From an uncultured Flavobacteriaceae bacterium (lineage in GTDB: Bacteria > Bacteroidota > Bacteroidia > Flavobacteriales > Flavobacteriaceae): 64,000 nucleotides of DNA. The notes beneath the pieces were generated by a model, which was not told the origin of the DNA, ran no database searches, and worked only from the letters and a program-made list of their open reading frames with translations. How positions within the stretch are numbered: the stretch's first letter is position 1; each line of letters opens with the position of its first letter. The stretch spans positions 831,596 through 895,595 of the forward strand of contig CALTAJ010000002.1 of NCBI GenBank assembly GCA_943842245.1, given 5' to 3'. A program made the position numbers and the translations under genes. Positions 61,129 to 64,000 of this stretch are shown one piece after another.

Positions 61129-62721
61129 TCAAGGATTTTTAATTTCCTCAAGGGCTCTAAGGATAAAAGGGTCCTTTTTATTGGTAATACGTATGTAAGT
61201 ATTTTCATCAAAAAGCTGAAGAGCAATAAAAGCTTTAATAGAGTTTAAAATTCTATTTTCATTTTCAGAATTTATCTGTATTGGTAGATTATATTGTTTA
61301 CAAAAAGATTTAAAAGCTTGGATGAATTCCCCTTTAAAGGGTAACTCTTCATTAAAAAATCTAGGAGCATTATTGAAATTATATTTTTTATGATTTTTGT
61401 CAAGTTCAAGAAATACAAATAGATCAATAAGATTTGATCCAATTAAATAGCGATTCCAAGATTCATTAGGACTGTCATTGTCATATATGTAAACATCAGG
61501 GGTAATTCCGCCTCCACCGTAGACAGTTCTCCCCTTAGGTGTTTTAAAAATTAGACTGTCATTAATTTTTTCATTAATATTATTTTTTATCTCACCTTTT
61601 TTATATCGATCTCTAACTTCTGCATAATACTCTAACCGATTTGAAGAATCATATGGCTTCTGAATCGAGCGCCCTGTAGGTGTATAGTATCGGGCAGTAG
61701 TAAGTCGAATTTGATCCCCCTCTCCTAAAGGCATTTGTTGTTGAACCAAACCCTTACCAAATGTACGTCGCCCAATAATAAGTCCACGATCATTATCTTG
61801 GACTGCACCTGCTATTACCTCACTTGCCGAAGCAGAGTCTTCGTCAACTAAAAGATAAAGTCTGCCTGACTCATATAAACCTTCAGATGAAGAAACTGTG
61901 CGCTCCCTTTTTCCATTATTTCCCTCAACAATAACAATTGCTTTTTGAGCTGCAAGAAAATCATCAGCAATTTGTTTTGCTGGAAGCAAATACCCCCCTG
62001 GATTTCCTCTTAAATCTAATATTAAATTTTTTAGCTCTTGGACTTGTAGACCAATTAATGCATCTCGAAACTCAGAATACGTGGTTTGTGCAAAACGATT
62101 AATCTTTATATATCCAGTATTTCTATCAATCATATATGATGAATTCACACTGGGAAGCGGAACAGGACCTCTAATAATATCAAAAGTATAAATCGAATCC
62201 TTTTTCTTCCTGAAAACAGTCAAGCGGACTGGGGTTTTGGAGCTTCCTTTTAACTTAGAAATAATTTGTTCATTTTTTAATTCTTTGGAATGAAGGGTGT
62301 CTTGATCTGCAATTAAGATTCTATCACCAGGCTTTAAACCTGCTTTTTTACTTGGTCCCCCATCTAAGACTCGACTAACAGCTATGGTATCTTGTAACAT
62401 TCGAAATTGTACACCAATTCCCTCAAAATTTCCTTGCATACTTTCAGATAATGATTCGCTTTGTACAGCAGGGATGTAAATAGAATGTGGGTCCAATTTA
62501 TTAACTATATCTTCAATCACTACTCGTACTAGACTGTCTGCATTGATTTTATCTACATAGTCACTTGTAAGATATGTTATCAATCGATTGAGTTTATTTA
62601 TGCTTGGGTTGTTAGAATTTGATATTGTTGGAAGATTAAGATTATTTTGTCTTCCAAATAAAAACCCTATCGTCAAAGAGAGCAATACAATAAGAACCAA
62701 AAATATGTTATTCCTTTTCAC
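61129..62721 (-). CDS. S41-family carboxy-terminal processing protease
   Basis: This is a periplasmic serine protease with an N-terminal membrane anchor (IFLVLIVLLSLTIGFLFG). A PDZ domain follows (VSRVLDGGPSKKAGLKPGDR, about residues 110-180), then the catalytic domain with LILDLRGNPGGYL, the nucleophile in DEDSASASEVIAGA and the general-base Lys in GRRTFGKGLVQQ. A C-terminal helical part completes 530 residues. It starts with GTG at 62721, three bases after the dCMP deaminase stop, so the two are probably coupled. Confidence 0.93.
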   Translation of the reverse strand: MKRNNIFLVLIVLLSLTIGFLFGRQNNLNLPTISNSNNPSINKLNRLITYLTSDYVDKINADSLVRVVIEDIVNKLDPHSIYIPAVQSESLSESMQGNFEGIGVQFRMLQDTIAVSRVLDGGPSKKAGLKPGDRILIADQDTLHSKELKNEQIISKLKGSSKTPVRLTVFRKKKDSIYTFDIIRGPVPLPSVNSSYMIDRNTGYIKINRFAQTTYSEFRDALIGLQVQELKNLILDLRGNPGGYLLPAKQIADDFLAAQKAIVIVEGNNGKRERTVSSSEGLYESGRLYLLVDEDSASASEVIAGAVQDNDRGLIIGRRTFGKGLVQQQMPLGEGDQIRLTTARYYTPTGRSIQKPYDSSNRLEYYAEVRDRYKKGEIKNNINEKINDSLIFKTPKGRTVYGGGGITPDVYIYDNDSPNESWNRYLIGSNLIDLFVFLELDKNHKKYNFNNAPRFFNEELPFKGEFIQAFKSFCKQYNLPIQINSENENRILNSIKAFIALQLFDENTYIRITNKKDPFILRALEEIKNP

Positions 62722-62724
62722 AAG

Positions 62725-63156
62725 TTATTTATTTTGTTCAGGTATAAAAGTCAAAGCCACTTTAGCTTTCCTTAAAAAATCTAGCCCTGTAGTGTCCTTA
62801 TATGCTTTGCTATAAACAACTCTGACGATTCCCGACTGATATATTAGCTTACTACATTCTCTACAAGGAGAAAGGGTGATATAAAGAGTTGCTCCTTTAC
62901 AAGATTGTGTTGAAGCTGCAACCTTTAAAATAGCATTTGCCTCAGCATGTAAAACATACCATTTTGTATAATTCTCATCGTCTTCACATACATTTTCAAA
63001 CCCTGAGGGTGTTCCGTTGTAACCATCAGAAATAATCATTCTGTCCTTTACAATTAGTGCCCCTACTTTTTTTCGTTCACAATAGGAAAGTTGTCCCCAA
63101 ATTTCAGCCATTTTTAAATAGGCTCTATCGTACTTTTCTTGTTTATCTTTGAGCAT
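62725..63156 (-). CDS. dCMP deaminase (ComEB-like)
   Basis: This zinc enzyme converts dCMP to dUMP for thymidylate synthesis. The zinc/catalytic motifs are WYVLHAEANAILKV (HxE) and LSPCRECSKLIYQSG (PCxxC). The upstream zinc-site Cys is in SGFENVCEDDENY. About 143 residues from the ATG at 63156. An in-frame GTG at 63162 lies at the edge of a near-consensus -7 box (TATCTTCG, 63169-63162), so the ATG is preferred and the leader would be very short. Confidence 0.93.
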   Translation of the reverse strand: MLKDKQEKYDRAYLKMAEIWGQLSYCERKKVGALIVKDRMIISDGYNGTPSGFENVCEDDENYTKWYVLHAEANAILKVAASTQSCKGATLYITLSPCRECSKLIYQSGIVRVVYSKAYKDTTGLDFLRKAKVALTFIPEQNK

Positions 63157-63191
63157 TGACACGAAGATAGTATTTAGGATTTAATCTGATT

Positions 63192-63770
63192 TTAAATTCG
63201 CTCTAAAATCATCCCTAGAGCTTGAGATAAAATCATAGCCCCTACTAAAAATTCCCAACTATTTTTTGATCTCCTAAGTATTCGAATTATGAAAAAACTT
63301 GAGATAAGTACCAAGACAACTATAGCTATTTGAGCTAGTTCCACCCCAAGAGCAAATGAAAAAAGTGAAAATTCAATTTCATCTTGGGGTATTATAATTT
63401 TAAAGTAACGAGCAAAACCTAAACCATGAATTAATCCAAAAACAAGGGTCATGATTGGGAAAAAATATGTCTTATTAAAAAAGATAAAAGTCTTTTTGGA
63501 AGGAAGTAGCATAATAGCATTGATTCCAATTGTAATTGGAATTAAAAGTTCAATCCAGTAAGAGGAAAATTCAATTTCTGAATAAAGATTTCCAAACAAA
63601 GAGATGGTGTGGCCAATAGTAAATACAGTAACCCACAGTAATAATTTTTTGCTTTGCTTAAATGTAAAAGGTATAGCTAGGGTAACAATAAAATACAAAT
63701 GATCTAAGCCTTGTTTATCTATTACATGCCAAAATCCTAATTTTAAATAAAACCAAAGTGCTTCTATCAT
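63192..63770 (-). CDS. HupE/UreJ-like membrane protein
   Basis: About six membrane helices in 192 residues. The N-terminal [20 protein letters not shown], the FTIGHTISL motif and [13 protein letters not shown], with conserved His residues in membrane segments, fit the HupE/UreJ_2 group. Members have been linked to nickel or other metal transport, but no hydrogenase or urease is nearby, so the cargo is unknown. Its start overlaps the preceding DnaJ-domain gene by four bases. Confidence 0.85.
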   Translation of the reverse strand: MIEALWFYLKLGFWHVIDKQGLDHLYFIVTLAIPFTFKQSKKLLLWVTVFTIGHTISLFGNLYSEIEFSSYWIELLIPITIGINAIMLLPSKKTFIFFNKTYFFPIMTLVFGLIHGLGFARYFKIIIPQDEIEFSLFSFALGVELAQIAIVVLVLISSFFIIRILRRSKNSWEFLVGAMILSQALGMILERI

Positions 63771-64000
63771 AAATCTCTTTCTTTTTGAATGGCTTCATAT
63801 GCCTTTTGTACTTCTTGAAATTTTTCCTGTGCTCCTTTTATGAGAGCCGGATCCTTAGATTGAAGTTTATCTGGATGAAACTTTTTTGCCATATTTCGAT
63901 AGGCCTTTTTAACTTCCTCAGCTGAGGCGCTTGGTAATATTTCTAAAACCTTATAAGAACTTTCGGTATCTTTTATAAACATTGCCTGAATGCTTTCAAA
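63767..64000 (-). CDS. DnaJ-domain protein, C-terminal part (DjlA/TerB-like; cut by window edge)
   Basis: The visible C-terminus is a J domain ([32 protein letters not shown] with the HPD triad). It stimulates Hsp70 ATPase. The frame stays open through the right edge (FESIQA before the Met at 63982), so that Met is probably internal. The full protein likely has an N-terminal TerB domain as in flavobacterial DjlA-like proteins (inference). It is translationally coupled to the HupE-like gene by a four-base overlap. Confidence 0.85.
   Translation of the reverse strand, partial: FESIQAMFIKDTESSYKVLEILPSASAEEVKKAYRNMAKKFHPDKLQSKDPALIKGAQEKFQEVQKAYEAIQKERDL

Overview
The window looks like a chromosomal segment from a low-GC marine-type member of the Flavobacteriaceae (Bacteroidota). 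The evidence is a SusC/SusD outer-membrane pair, alternative complex III next to an aa3-type oxidase, a flavobacterial rimP-nusA-infB block, DUF3109, DUF2723 and YwqK-type genes, and repeated use of the Bacteroidota -7 promoter element TAnnTTTG. There are no phage genes, insertion sequences or CRISPR arrays. The SusD-like gene (left edge) and a DnaJ-domain gene (right edge) are cut by the window.

Layout. 1-4810: SusD-like and SusC-like import genes with a divergent LacI-type regulator and a likely operator between them. 4886-17239: ruvB, then an eight-gene minus-strand respiratory operon (ActA-ActB-ActC-ActD-ActE-ActF-COX2-COX1) that takes electrons from quinol to oxygen. 17394-22215: a SPOR protein and the rimP-nusA-infB operon. 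22528-29521: a beta-helix/diheme lipoprotein pair of unknown role, a VWA/AAA+ pair, a flavin ferredoxin/thioredoxin-type reductase and a PhzF-like isomerase. 29656-36664: a plus-strand run of tryptophanase, iron alcohol dehydrogenase, pentulose-phosphate-type epimerase and a complete phosphotransferase system (EIIA, EIIC, EIIB, HPr, EI), which is unusual for this group. 36847-46917: GMC oxidoreductase, an odd barrel-less TonB-receptor-plug protein, tRNA-Gln, a TMEM260/DUF2723 membrane protein, a cysteine-less thioredoxin, a metallophosphoesterase and dGTPase. 47061-55176: a phosphate block (OprP-like porin, PiT transporter), then a surface lipoprotein and its TonB-dependent receptor. 55464-64000: YwqK-like protein, nrdA-nrdB, DUF3109, MarC, a small membrane protein, an S41 protease, dCMP deaminase, a HupE/UreJ-like protein and a DjlA-like end.

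The most interesting observations are three. (1) The HPr and EI genes of the PTS are in the same frame and separated by one TAG codon, and EI has no ATG at the expected place. (2) Two gene remnants bracket the lipoprotein/TonB-receptor pair: a copy of the 3' end of nrdA (50656-50884) right after the intact PiT gene, and a collapsed second PiT gene (55193-55460) on the side nearest the intact nrdA. Together they record a past duplication or recombination. (3) Several genes have a TAnnTTTG box only a few bases before the start codon, which predicts leaderless or nearly leaderless transcripts.

All calls come from reading the sequence; no database search was run. Family names rest on recognised motifs and remembered relatives.
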